Assembly: GCA_963719855.1 (NCBI GenBank)
Contig: CAVRDK010000001.1
Location: 434,001 to 498,000, forward strand
DNA: 64,000 bases
Direction of reading: 5' to 3'
Source: CAIQPV01 sp963719855
Lineage (GTDB): Bacteria; Pseudomonadota; Gammaproteobacteria; Burkholderiales; Gallionellaceae
Made by a program: the position numbers and the translations under genes. Shown one piece after another: positions 1 to 7,221 of the stretch (position 1 is the stretch's first letter; every line of letters starts with the position of its first letter). Below the pieces are notes generated by a model. The model was not told where the DNA came from and did no database searches. It was given only the letters and a program-made list of their open reading frames with translations.

Positions 1-160
1 TGACGAGTCCGTTTCCGGTCACCTCACCAGTCCCCCAGACCGCCGTACGAAATGAAGTTTGTGCCTTAACCAGCGCCAAGGCCAATTCCTGAAACTCATC
101 AACCGGCGTTTCTTTTGCCGCGCGGTATAGTTCCAGAATCAGCTTGCATAATGCGTCCAA
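1..160 (-). CDS. partial protein, N-terminal part only, possible LuxR-type regulator
   Basis: Reading leftward from a TTG at 158-160, an open frame runs off the window edge for 53 codons. A GGGAG Shine-Dalgarno-like run lies about 8 nt before the TTG. The residues (LDALCKLILELYRAA, then FQELALALVKAQTSF and AVWGTGE) look like the helical start of a helix-turn-helix LuxR regulator or another GAF/PAS-type sensory protein, but no defining motif falls inside the window. The frame begins just after the stop codon of the small gene at 173-331, so the two are probably cotranscribed. The family assignment is a guess; that it is coding is more likely than not. Confidence 0.45.
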   Translation of the reverse strand, partial: MDALCKLILELYRAAKETPVDEFQELALALVKAQTSFRTAVWGTGEVTGNGLV

Positions 161-172
161 CAGTTTCTCCCG

Positions 173-331
173 TTAGAGTTTTTCACACCAGGCTTCTGGT
201 GGTAACTCAAGGTGTACGAAATGTCCGGTATCCACAAATTTAAAGTCTAACTGAAGAAATTCCTGCATCACCGTGAAAAAATTTGTTACACCTATCGGAG
301 GCGTTTTTAAGGTGTTAGGCAGTGTTTTCAT
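173..331 (-). CDS. small hypothetical protein, 52 aa
   Basis: An ATG at 329-331 opens a 52-codon frame on the minus strand ending in TAA at 173-175. The protein starts MKTLPNTLKTPPIGVTNFF and ends PPEAWCEKL. It is too short for default gene callers. The next gene on the same strand starts 12 nt after its stop, which suggests translational coupling. No family is recognised and there is no signal peptide or membrane segment. Its start faces the start of the regulator at 502 across a 170-bp region that contains a perfect palindrome. Confidence 0.45.
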   Translation of the reverse strand: MKTLPNTLKTPPIGVTNFFTVMQEFLQLDFKFVDTGHFVHLELPPEAWCEKL

Positions 332-381
332 GGTTTATGGCACATAAAAAAACCCGCTATCCTGAGTAGGAAAGTCAACAA

Positions 382-401
382 TGTAGTGCATTTGCACTAC
401 A
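382..401. promoter_or_regulatory. perfect palindrome, candidate operator between divergent genes
   Basis: TGTAGTGCA-TT-TGCACTACA is a perfect 9-bp inverted repeat with a 2-nt spacer. It lies between the small gene starting at 331 (minus) and the LuxR-type regulator starting at 502 (plus). Symmetry of this size fits a dimeric helix-turn-helix regulator site. No T-run follows, so a terminator is unlikely. The binding protein is unknown; either neighbouring regulator is a candidate. Confidence 0.45.
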
Positions 402-501
402 TACAGCATGATTCATTCTGCGTAGATTAGCAATTGTCATTATTCCCTGAGCCGCCTTTAGATGCCGAAGCAGGAATTACAATAAACAAAAAGGAATCGT
501 C

Positions 502-1161
502 ATGAGAATCTTGTTAATTGATGGACACGAGTTATATCGCGAAGGGCTGCGCCCTATATTGCAGCAGTTACATGGCGGAGTGGGCGAGATACTGGAGGCT
601 GAAAACTTTCCCGATGGATTGAAGCTCGCGGTGCAGCACCCCGATTTGGTGTTGCTGGAAATCAAATCTCCCGAAAGCGAAGGGGCAATTTCAGCCAAAG
701 TCTTCCGTCAGCATTTTCCGCATATCCGGCTCGTGGTTGTGTCCAGCGAAGAGAATTCCCGCGTCATAAAAGAAGTGTTGAACCATGGTGCGGACGGTTA
801 TGTGTGCAAGAGTTCAAGCGGATCAACGCTGTTAAGCGCGTTGAATTTGGTGCTTGCCGGAAGCCTATATGTGCCGCATCAGCTATTGCATCCCAAGGCA
901 GTGGTCGAGAACGAAAATAAAAGCCGCGATGGCCGTAATTCAAAAACCAAGACACATGGCTTGACCTCGCGCCAGAGGGATGTTTTAAAGTGTCTGTCCG
1001 ATGGACTCAGCAACAGGGAAATAGGCGAAGCCATCCATCTTGCCGAAGGAACCGTCAAGGCGCATGTGGCGGCGGTATACCAAACCCTGGGCGTTAGAAA
1101 ACGCATAGATGCAGTGCAAGTTGCCAAACGTCTTGGTTTGATCGAAATGTTTCACGCATGA
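502..1161 (+). CDS. LuxR/NarL-type regulator with degenerate receiver domain
   Basis: The 219-aa protein has the two-domain layout of NarL/FixJ response regulators: a receiver fold at about 1-125 and a LuxR helix-turn-helix at about 150-212 (TSRQRDVLKCLSDGLSNREI, then EGTVKAHV). The conserved Lys is present (K103 in YVCKSS). The phospho-accepting Asp is not: the segment reads DLVLLEIKSP, with Glu53 at the Asp site, and the N-terminal acidic pair is D7-G8. Glu can mimic phospho-Asp, so the protein may be constitutively active or controlled another way (inference). The start ATG follows AAAGGAATCGTC. No histidine kinase gene is adjacent. Confidence 0.85.
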   Translation: MRILLIDGHELYREGLRPILQQLHGGVGEILEAENFPDGLKLAVQHPDLVLLEIKSPESEGAISAKVFRQHFPHIRLVVVSSEENSRVIKEVLNHGADGYVCKSSSGSTLLSALNLVLAGSLYVPHQLLHPKAVVENENKSRDGRNSKTKTHGLTSRQRDVLKCLSDGLSNREIGEAIHLAEGTVKAHVAAVYQTLGVRKRIDAVQVAKRLGLIEMFHA

Positions 1162-1267
1162 AATAAGGGCATATTTTCATAGGACATTCGGCATATACCT
1201 AGAACATCCGACATGTACGATTGCCAGCAATCAAAAAATTCGTAGAGTAGATTTTGTACTCAATAAT

Positions 1268-2182
1268 ATGAATTCAAAACAAAAACGCGAAAGCGCAAAA
1301 CTAGCCAAAAAAACAGAGCAAGCCAGAGTTACGGCAAAAGCCACGTCAGCCACAATAACGTCTGTTGAAGATCAGATGGCTAAAGCTGCGGCATTGGCAA
1401 TAGATGCGATTTTGTCAGAAGAACAAGCCAAGATAATTGAGCAAGCTAGAATTGAAGCGAACACCATGCAAGCCAGAATAAAGCTTGCTGAAGCGCAAGT
1501 GGCTAAGGCAGAGGCTTCGGCCGAAGAGCGTGCCAAGACGTCCAAGCAAGTAGCGTTAGAATTAAAGACCAAAGCTAAGGCTGAGGCAATGGAGAAGGCC
1601 GAGGCCAGGGCAATCGAGAAAGCGAGAATCGAAACAGAAAAAATTGCCGTAAAGATAGCGATGGCTGAAGCTTTGGCCGCCGAGAAAGCAAAGGCAGTTG
1701 AGCTGACAAGAATTGAAGCGGAGAACAAAGCAGCACACCAAGCAAAGTTAGAGGCTTTAGTAGCCGAACAAGCTAGAGCAAGAGCATTGGCTGAAGAACG
1801 AGCCAGGATCACTAAACAAGCTGCATTAGAAGCAAGGGCTAAAACTGAGGCTGAAGCAAAAGCAAAAGCTGAGGCCAGGGCAATCGAAAAGGCAAAAATT
1901 CAAGCCGAAATTGAAGCCGCCAAACGAGCAAAGGCTAAAGCTTTGGCAGAGAAGCAAGCCAGGATTGAAGCTGAAACGGCCAGGACAAAAGCAGCAGAGC
2001 AGCTAATCGACAGTTTTGCAGCACAACTTCTGGCGCTCAATGAAGAAAAGGAAATTCCTGTGAAATGGATAAATTACTTTCGTAGTGCAATCAATTCTAC
2101 ATGTGTGTCGAAAGTTGCAGGTCGCGAGCTCCCGTTAACGGGAAGTGGAATTTCAACCCAAGAAGAATTATGGGCTAATTGA
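1268..2182 (+). CDS. Ala/Lys/Glu-rich coiled-coil protein, function unknown
   Basis: This 304-aa protein is almost wholly charged helix from residue 5 to about 245: repeated AKAEA, ARIEAE and AIEKARIE heptad-like strings as in TolA or other coiled-coil rods. There is no signal peptide or membrane helix. The rod contains an internal duplication of about 90 residues: AEERAKTSKQVALE...AEARAIEKARI recurs as AEERARITKQAALE...AEARAIEKAKI, and the DNA repeats GAGGCCAGGGCAATCGA at 1601 and 1871. A different, less charged C-terminus (LLALNEEKEIPVKWINYFRS onward) ends the protein. The long antisense frame at 1372-1812 is a by-product of the biased composition. Composition is AT-richer than the core genes. 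Confidence 0.7.
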   Translation: MNSKQKRESAKLAKKTEQARVTAKATSATITSVEDQMAKAAALAIDAILSEEQAKIIEQARIEANTMQARIKLAEAQVAKAEASAEERAKTSKQVALELKTKAKAEAMEKAEARAIEKARIETEKIAVKIAMAEALAAEKAKAVELTRIEAENKAAHQAKLEALVAEQARARALAEERARITKQAALEARAKTEAEAKAKAEARAIEKAKIQAEIEAAKRAKAKALAEKQARIEAETARTKAAEQLIDSFAAQLLALNEEKEIPVKWINYFRSAINSTCVSKVAGRELPLTGSGISTQEELWAN

Positions 2183-2297
2183 ACGACTGCAATCCCGAGA
2201 AAAAATGACGATGCCAACGGAAAACGAGTTCCATGAGCCACAGTCATCAAACAGTACGATCTGGCAAAAGTGTGGCTGGCCTGCGAGCGGCAGGGCG

Positions 2298-3809
2298 CTA
2301 ATCTTTTCGGAGCACTAAAGTAACTGTGTCGCGCATAGGGTCTGCACTTTTGGGATTCGTGTCCTGCGATGGGACTACCATCGTAATCATCCTCCTGTCA
2401 CCGCTGATCTGACACGAGATTACGGGCTGCCATCCAGACGGATAAAATATCTCGCCGGCATTTCTACCCCATATGGTGGTGTGATAGCCAGGAAAATTTC
2501 CAGACGGAGCCAAATACCAAGACCACTTGATCTCCCCTGACTCGAGAATATGACCTCCAACATGGAACGACTTAGCTCCGTCGACCACATCATAACCGCT
2601 GATGTCCGTAGCCGTAACAGTTATCTCCACGGTGTTGAATGTGCCCTTCCCATTCACGGGACCCGTACTGAATGGCCACACACCACGGGACGGCCAAGAC
2701 TCCGACCAAGTCACGGTCCAAGTACCAACCAGCCAATCGTATTTAGCCTGTTTGGCCGCCAGCTCAGTGCTATGCCTATCCAGCCATCCCTTGTTTTTTA
2801 ACTGCCCTAGCAGTTGTTGCAAACCTGGATCGTTGCTATTAGCAGCCCCTGCCACCAAAAGTTTTTGACCTGCTTCATATCCAAGCCAAGGGTTGTTCAG
2901 GGTTATGGCCGATACGGCGCGGAACTGCCACAACAACATCTCCTTCGGGTGCTTCTGCAGGAACGGACCGCTCTTGAGCATAAACTGCGTCAACAACGAC
3001 TGCTGCTCCGACAGGTCAGTAGTTTGTTGCGCTTGCCTTGCCAGCTCGATAAGAGCGCTGTAGTCAACGCGCTCCATACCAGTCAACTGGGATGGATCGG
3101 CATCGTCTGCAGGTTGGATTTTTTGCCTCGTCAGCACGACGGTAGAAGCCACCCCACCAGAATCAATTAGGTTCAAGCTAACCTGTGTACCAGCATCTCC
3201 ACGGATGGCCTTGGCCACCTCTTCGAGACTCTTACCCCTGACGGATACCCCATCCACTTTGTCCACAATAACACCGGCGGACAAACCAGCCCGAGCGGCA
3301 GGAGAGTCGGGGAACACACCAGTGATTCTTACTATCTGGGCTTCCGGAACAACCTCCATCTGAGCACCGATCCCAACAAACCCTTCAGAGTCATCCTTCG
3401 GTTTCGGCTGTGATGGATCACGAACGTCTGATTGCTGACCGTCACCGGACACCTTATCCTTCGACCCAACGGCGGACAGCAGTTTATCCAAAAGCGCATT
3501 GGCCTTAACCAATCGCTGGTCGTCTGGATAGGCCTTCAACAGACCAGGAATCAGTTGCTTCGCCTCGGCGTACTTCTCGGCGTGAACCAGGCCCGACAAC
3601 CTCGATATAACATCATCCGGCGCCAGCCCAGGCTGCGACTGACTCAACTTCTGCGTGGTAGCGGGGGAGGGGGTCTGCGCTTGCGAGAGTGGCGGGAAAA
3701 ACAACACCGACAAAAATACGGCGCAGAAAAGCACCCGACGACACCTAACAAGCTCACAACCATCAAAAGCACATAGATGCGAAATCGCACCAGATTGCGT
3801 ATGTCTCAT
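2298..3809 (-). CDS. exported PDZ-domain protein with unknown C-terminal domain
   Basis: 503 aa. A hydrophobic stretch at about 25-45 (VLFCAVFLSVLFFPPLSQAQ) reads as a signal peptide. A PDZ domain of the C-terminal-protease/HtrA type follows at about 143-235 (GFVGIGAQMEV, SPAARAGLSAGVIVDKVDGV, SLEEVAKAIRG). The protease domain that normally accompanies such a PDZ is absent. The last ~140 residues (WLVGTWTVTW to LVLRKD) look like a small beta-rich domain, perhaps lipocalin-like. Its start overlaps the stop of the upstream TPR gene by 4 nt (ATGA), so the pair is translationally coupled. Likely a periplasmic or envelope adaptor; substrate unknown. Confidence 0.75.
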   Translation of the reverse strand: MRHTQSGAISHLCAFDGCELVRCRRVLFCAVFLSVLFFPPLSQAQTPSPATTQKLSQSQPGLAPDDVISRLSGLVHAEKYAEAKQLIPGLLKAYPDDQRLVKANALLDKLLSAVGSKDKVSGDGQQSDVRDPSQPKPKDDSEGFVGIGAQMEVVPEAQIVRITGVFPDSPAARAGLSAGVIVDKVDGVSVRGKSLEEVAKAIRGDAGTQVSLNLIDSGGVASTVVLTRQKIQPADDADPSQLTGMERVDYSALIELARQAQQTTDLSEQQSLLTQFMLKSGPFLQKHPKEMLLWQFRAVSAITLNNPWLGYEAGQKLLVAGAANSNDPGLQQLLGQLKNKGWLDRHSTELAAKQAKYDWLVGTWTVTWSESWPSRGVWPFSTGPVNGKGTFNTVEITVTATDISGYDVVDGAKSFHVGGHILESGEIKWSWYLAPSGNFPGYHTTIWGRNAGEIFYPSGWQPVISCQISGDRRMITMVVPSQDTNPKSADPMRDTVTLVLRKD

Positions 3810-4846
3810 TTTAACTCCTCAAAAGGCGCCTGTTTTTCCAAAATATCATCCAAACCTCCAGGCTGCGCAAAAATGGTGTCGAACTGGCGCGCCGCCTCAG
3901 CCTTTTCCTGTTGCTCCTGGTCGAGCGGATTGACCAGTTTGGGTTCTCCTGCCGGACGTTTGGGGCCTGGCCACTGAGATGGAGGTGGCGCTGGAGGCTG
4001 GCCGAGCAACTCGATATCCTTATTCTCCGGCAACTGAACTAGCGGGTTTGGCGGTGGCGGAACATCGAACACCCCTCTGAGCTGACCTTTAATCGCATCC
4101 CGACCTTCAGAGCCAGGAGACGCGACGGGTCTGTTCGTCAAAATCGGCGCTGAATCCAGGTTTACCAAGCCCAGCCCGGAGGAGTCCGCCGGGCTTGAAG
4201 GCAAAGCCCCGTTCTGACCCTGATTGCCGGAACCTGCGGCCCCACCCAACAATTTTTTCAAGGCGTTGCTGTTTTTGTTGGCAGTCTGCGTATCTTTAAT
4301 CTGTTGCTTGGCAGTCGCTATATTCTTGATGATCACAGGGTCGCCCGGAGTCTGAATAAGGGCCTGCTGGAACTCGTTGATGGCGCCCGTATAATTTTTT
4401 TGTTTGAACAGATAGATGCCGCTGTTGTTGAGCTGTTGCGCCGCGTTCCTCCTTTGCTGCCATTCGAATGCTGCGGCCTTGGCGGCGGCAGCCTGACCGG
4501 GATCCTCCTGTTGCGGGCCACTAAAAATAGCCTCTCCGATCGCCTTTCCGATCGCGTTCCCCACGGCGGCGGCTCCCTGCTCCATCATCTTCTGTTGTGG
4601 GGCGGAACCACCGCCAGCAGGGACTCCACCGGACGAGCTGTTGCATTTTCCGTTCCAGTCGTTATAGGCAAGACCAGACGGCAGACCGCAACTCTGTTTT
4701 TGTGCCGTCCACCAAGCAGGCTCTCCCGCGATAGCCATCTGGGAGGCCACAGCACAAAAACACAGCATTATAAAAGACAATAGAGATTGACTCAGCCAGA
4801 TGCCCTGACGTGTGCGACAACCAAACAAAATCAGATGACCTGTCAT
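3806..4846 (-). CDS. exported TPR-repeat protein with proline-rich tail
   Basis: Starting at the ATG at 4844-4846 (preceded by GGTGGGGAAT) the protein is about 346 aa; an in-frame ATG at 4927 is possible but adds a less plausible leader. A signal peptide (LLSFIMLCFCAVASQMAIAG) is followed by a short Cys-containing segment (CGLPSG...GKCNSSSGG), a Gly/Ala segment (AAAVGNAIGKAIGEAIF), a TPR-like helical pair (LNNSGIYLFKQKNYTGAINE...ALIQTPGDP), and a proline-rich C-terminal third. The downstream PDZ protein overlaps it by 4 nt, so both probably act together in the envelope. No known family name is recognised. Confidence 0.7.
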   Translation of the reverse strand: MTGHLILFGCRTRQGIWLSQSLLSFIMLCFCAVASQMAIAGEPAWWTAQKQSCGLPSGLAYNDWNGKCNSSSGGVPAGGGSAPQQKMMEQGAAAVGNAIGKAIGEAIFSGPQQEDPGQAAAAKAAAFEWQQRRNAAQQLNNSGIYLFKQKNYTGAINEFQQALIQTPGDPVIIKNIATAKQQIKDTQTANKNSNALKKLLGGAAGSGNQGQNGALPSSPADSSGLGLVNLDSAPILTNRPVASPGSEGRDAIKGQLRGVFDVPPPPNPLVQLPENKDIELLGQPPAPPPSQWPGPKRPAGEPKLVNPLDQEQQEKAEAARQFDTIFAQPGGLDDILEKQAPFEELK

Positions 4847-5237
4847 ATTCCCCACCGACAAGAGAAACGCCTGAAACCGATGATATACCCAGCCGTTTCG
4901 AAAACTTAGGTGGCAGGCCAACGGCAAGCACCACGTTCTCCAACTTCACGTACTTCATACCTACCGATTTATGGTTGCTGAGGAACCCGAAGTATCCTAG
5001 ACCACATCCCCTCGGTCAATGCCAATTTTTTCCCGTCAAATACACGAAGAAATCTGTTTTCTTAGCGAAGCGGCAAGAATTTGCCCAGTCAATACCCCAA
5101 ACATGGCCCGCTATGAACCAAACGCACAACCCTTCCCAAAGCAAGGGGAAAATTGCTTTTCACCAAGCGATGCGCTGATCGAGTTCGATCTCCGGACGGG
5201 GTTTGTTTCTGTTATGGATGCAGAATATCTGAAGGGG
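4847..5237. other. intergenic stretch, no supported gene
   Basis: This stretch separates the TPR gene (start 4846) from the 3' end of the HDOD gene (5238); both read on the minus strand. Open frames on the plus strand at 4810-5178 and 5019-5291 overlap neighbouring genes antisense and show no family features. It should hold the promoter of the TPR-PDZ pair, but no convincing -35/-10 pair was identified. Confidence 0.4.
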
Positions 5238-6695
5238 CTATCGCTCTATCCGTATTTTCGAAAGCAGTTCAATCAGATGATCCCTGAGTGAACACAATAA
5301 GCCCAATTCGCTTTCCTCGACCAATCCTGTTGTCCCTTGCCGCCAGTCACCATATAGCAGACCTATCGGGTGTCCATTTAGAGCCATGGGAAGCAGGACA
5401 AAGGCACGGACGTCAGGTAAATTTTCAGTAAACCATGCGGGCATGCTGGACGCCGAATTGGATCTAACCGCATCCTCGATGAACACGTCGGCTTGGTTAG
5501 TCAGCGACAAATGAAAAACATCCATCTCGTAGCCTTCTGGAAATACAAGGCACGGCAATATTTCTGGCATCATGGTGCCAAAACCTATTTTTCCTTTATA
5601 GCAGCCACCGTCGCGCAGGAAGGCAACCACCCGGTTGAAGTTCATGGCTCCATGCATTGTTTCAAGAACCATGTTCAATACATTGCCGAAACTCATGCCT
5701 TCCGCCAAGGCTTTTGAGGTTTCAAGAACCCCCGCAGCAAGGCGCTCCATGGAGTCGCCAGGCTTGCCATGCTGTTCTTCAACGTCTTCAAGCATGGCAA
5801 GATAAGCAAAATCACTTGATTCGGCAACGGCGCTTTGGACCGAGTGGATAATAGAATCAACAGGAACCAGCAGGGCGTCGCCGTAACGGGAGGCAAGCTC
5901 GTTTAAACCATTGCTGCCAGCCCCCTTCTTGACCATGAGTGCCGCTGCGTCCCCCGCAAAATTGGCTATCGTTTTTAGCCAATCTGTTGAACCGGGAATG
6001 CTAGTTTCGCTAGGAGAATCCAAGCTGCCCATGCTATTGGATATTTTCTTGGGCAGCCGCCAGCTTTTGGCGACCTCCTGCGAGATTTCGTCCAGCGTCA
6101 CACCGATGACTTCCAGTGTGGCCTGATTTTCAGTCAGGGAATTACTCGCGGAAATCTTTTTTATCTCTGACCATTCTTCAGGAAAATAAAACACCAGCAG
6201 CAAGCGGCCTAAGTGATGCATTAGTGCGCAAACAACGGCTTCCTCTCCATCGTCTAGATTGGCTTTGTGCGCAATTCTTCTTACGATGTCGCCCGCGAGC
6301 AGCGCCTTGGACATTTCCGCGTGCGCTGCATCCGAGTCAGTTGAACTGGTGGAGAGAGTATCCAGGAAACGGACGCTGAGTGCGAGATTCGAAATGGCGT
6401 CATAGCCCAGCACCACTGCTGCCTTGCTTATGGTGGTAATTTCCCCTTCGCTTTCAGCATGCTTGCCGGAGTTGGTGGAATTGGCGAGCCGGAGCACCTT
6501 TTGCGTCAAGGTGAAGTCGCTCAATATGGCCCCGGTAATATCCGTGATGTTCTTGTCCCCATCCTGCATCGTCTTAGTCAGATCTTGCACTGATCTCGAC
6601 AGGGACGGGAAGTCCCCCTGCTCATCCATGCGCTTCCGCAAGAGCGAGTAGAACTCGGCTTTCTCGTCATTAAGGGTCGATATCAGGCTAGGCAT
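5238..6695 (-). CDS. HDOD domain protein with GAF-like C-terminus
   Basis: 485 aa. Residues ~15-215 form an HDOD domain (DITGAILSDFTLTQKVLRLAN, AAVVLGYDAISNLALSV, VCALMHHLGRLLL), a catalytically silent relative of HD phosphohydrolases found in signalling proteins. Residues ~320-480 resemble a GAF sensor (FNRVVAFLRDGG, FVLLPMALNGHPIGLLYGDW). Such proteins act in c-di-GMP or motility signalling, but the output here is unknown. The start overlaps a small upstream frame by 13 nt. Two GGDEF/EAL-type genes lie within 12 kb, so several cyclic dinucleotide regulators are grouped here. Confidence 0.85.
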   Translation of the reverse strand: MPSLISTLNDEKAEFYSLLRKRMDEQGDFPSLSRSVQDLTKTMQDGDKNITDITGAILSDFTLTQKVLRLANSTNSGKHAESEGEITTISKAAVVLGYDAISNLALSVRFLDTLSTSSTDSDAAHAEMSKALLAGDIVRRIAHKANLDDGEEAVVCALMHHLGRLLLVFYFPEEWSEIKKISASNSLTENQATLEVIGVTLDEISQEVAKSWRLPKKISNSMGSLDSPSETSIPGSTDWLKTIANFAGDAAALMVKKGAGSNGLNELASRYGDALLVPVDSIIHSVQSAVAESSDFAYLAMLEDVEEQHGKPGDSMERLAAGVLETSKALAEGMSFGNVLNMVLETMHGAMNFNRVVAFLRDGGCYKGKIGFGTMMPEILPCLVFPEGYEMDVFHLSLTNQADVFIEDAVRSNSASSMPAWFTENLPDVRAFVLLPMALNGHPIGLLYGDWRQGTTGLVEESELGLLCSLRDHLIELLSKIRIER

Positions 6696-6871
6696 TTGAG
6701 CGGCCTCAAATCATTCTCTGTTGAACGACGAACTTCGTGCCTGGCAGGCAACTCATGAATTCGTGAGGATGGTGGTGATGAGCATGAACCAAGAGACAAC
6801 CTGTTGGATGGGTTGCTTTCAGTAGCGGTGTCAGAAGAATAAATATCTAGAACTGGCTTTGCGTGTGACAT
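6683..6871 (-). CDS. possible small protein upstream of HDOD gene, 62 aa
   Basis: An ATG at 6869-6871 is preceded by a very strong ribosome site (AGGGGGGTGAC). The 62-aa product is Ser/Pro-rich (SNPSNRLSLGSCSSPPSS) with no recognised domain. Its stop lies 13 nt inside the HDOD gene, so it may be a leader peptide that couples translation to that gene. A chance open frame in a leader region remains possible. Confidence 0.4.
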   Translation of the reverse strand: MSHAKPVLDIYSSDTATESNPSNRLSLGSCSSPPSSRIHELPARHEVRRSTENDLRPLKCLA

Positions 6872-7221
6872 GTCACCCCCCTAATCGAGACAAATAGAGG
6901 AGCAACCAGAACATCCCGGCGGCCCCGCTATCATAGGTTTTACCCCTTAGATCGGAAACTTTGCGTCCCTGTTTTTCAACAGGTTTGCCCTTTTCAATAA
7001 ACGACTACACAGAATCTGCTGATCCACCAGCAGATGAGTTACCGCAGACTACAGTAATTATTTAGAATAGTCTATATGCCGAACGGCATAGATATTTTGG
7101 GAAAATATAGAAAAGTGGGATAGGGTTCCCCGTCATACGCACCATGAGAGGTAAATGTAGATTCATGCGTACTGGTGATTTTAATAACAAATAAAATCAA
7201 TTAGATGGCCAAATAAAACGG
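6872..7221. other. intergenic region with two inverted repeats
   Basis: No gene is supported. Two small inverted repeats are visible: TCTGCTG-ATCCAC-CAGCAGA at 7015-7034 and TATGCCG-AA-CGGCATA at 7075-7090. The second is a perfect 7-bp palindrome and could be an operator or part of a transcription stop for the truncated cyclase gene ending at 7222 (which reads towards it). Neither has a clear T-run. Confidence 0.4.

Noticed and set aside
1372..1812. 146-codon Ala/Ser-rich antisense frame inside the coiled-coil gene
   Set aside because: A mirror effect of the Ala/Lys/Glu-biased codons on the plus strand.
5019..5291. 90-codon frame on the plus strand
   Set aside because: It overlaps the HDOD gene antisense and begins in a non-coding gap without a ribosome site or any family feature.
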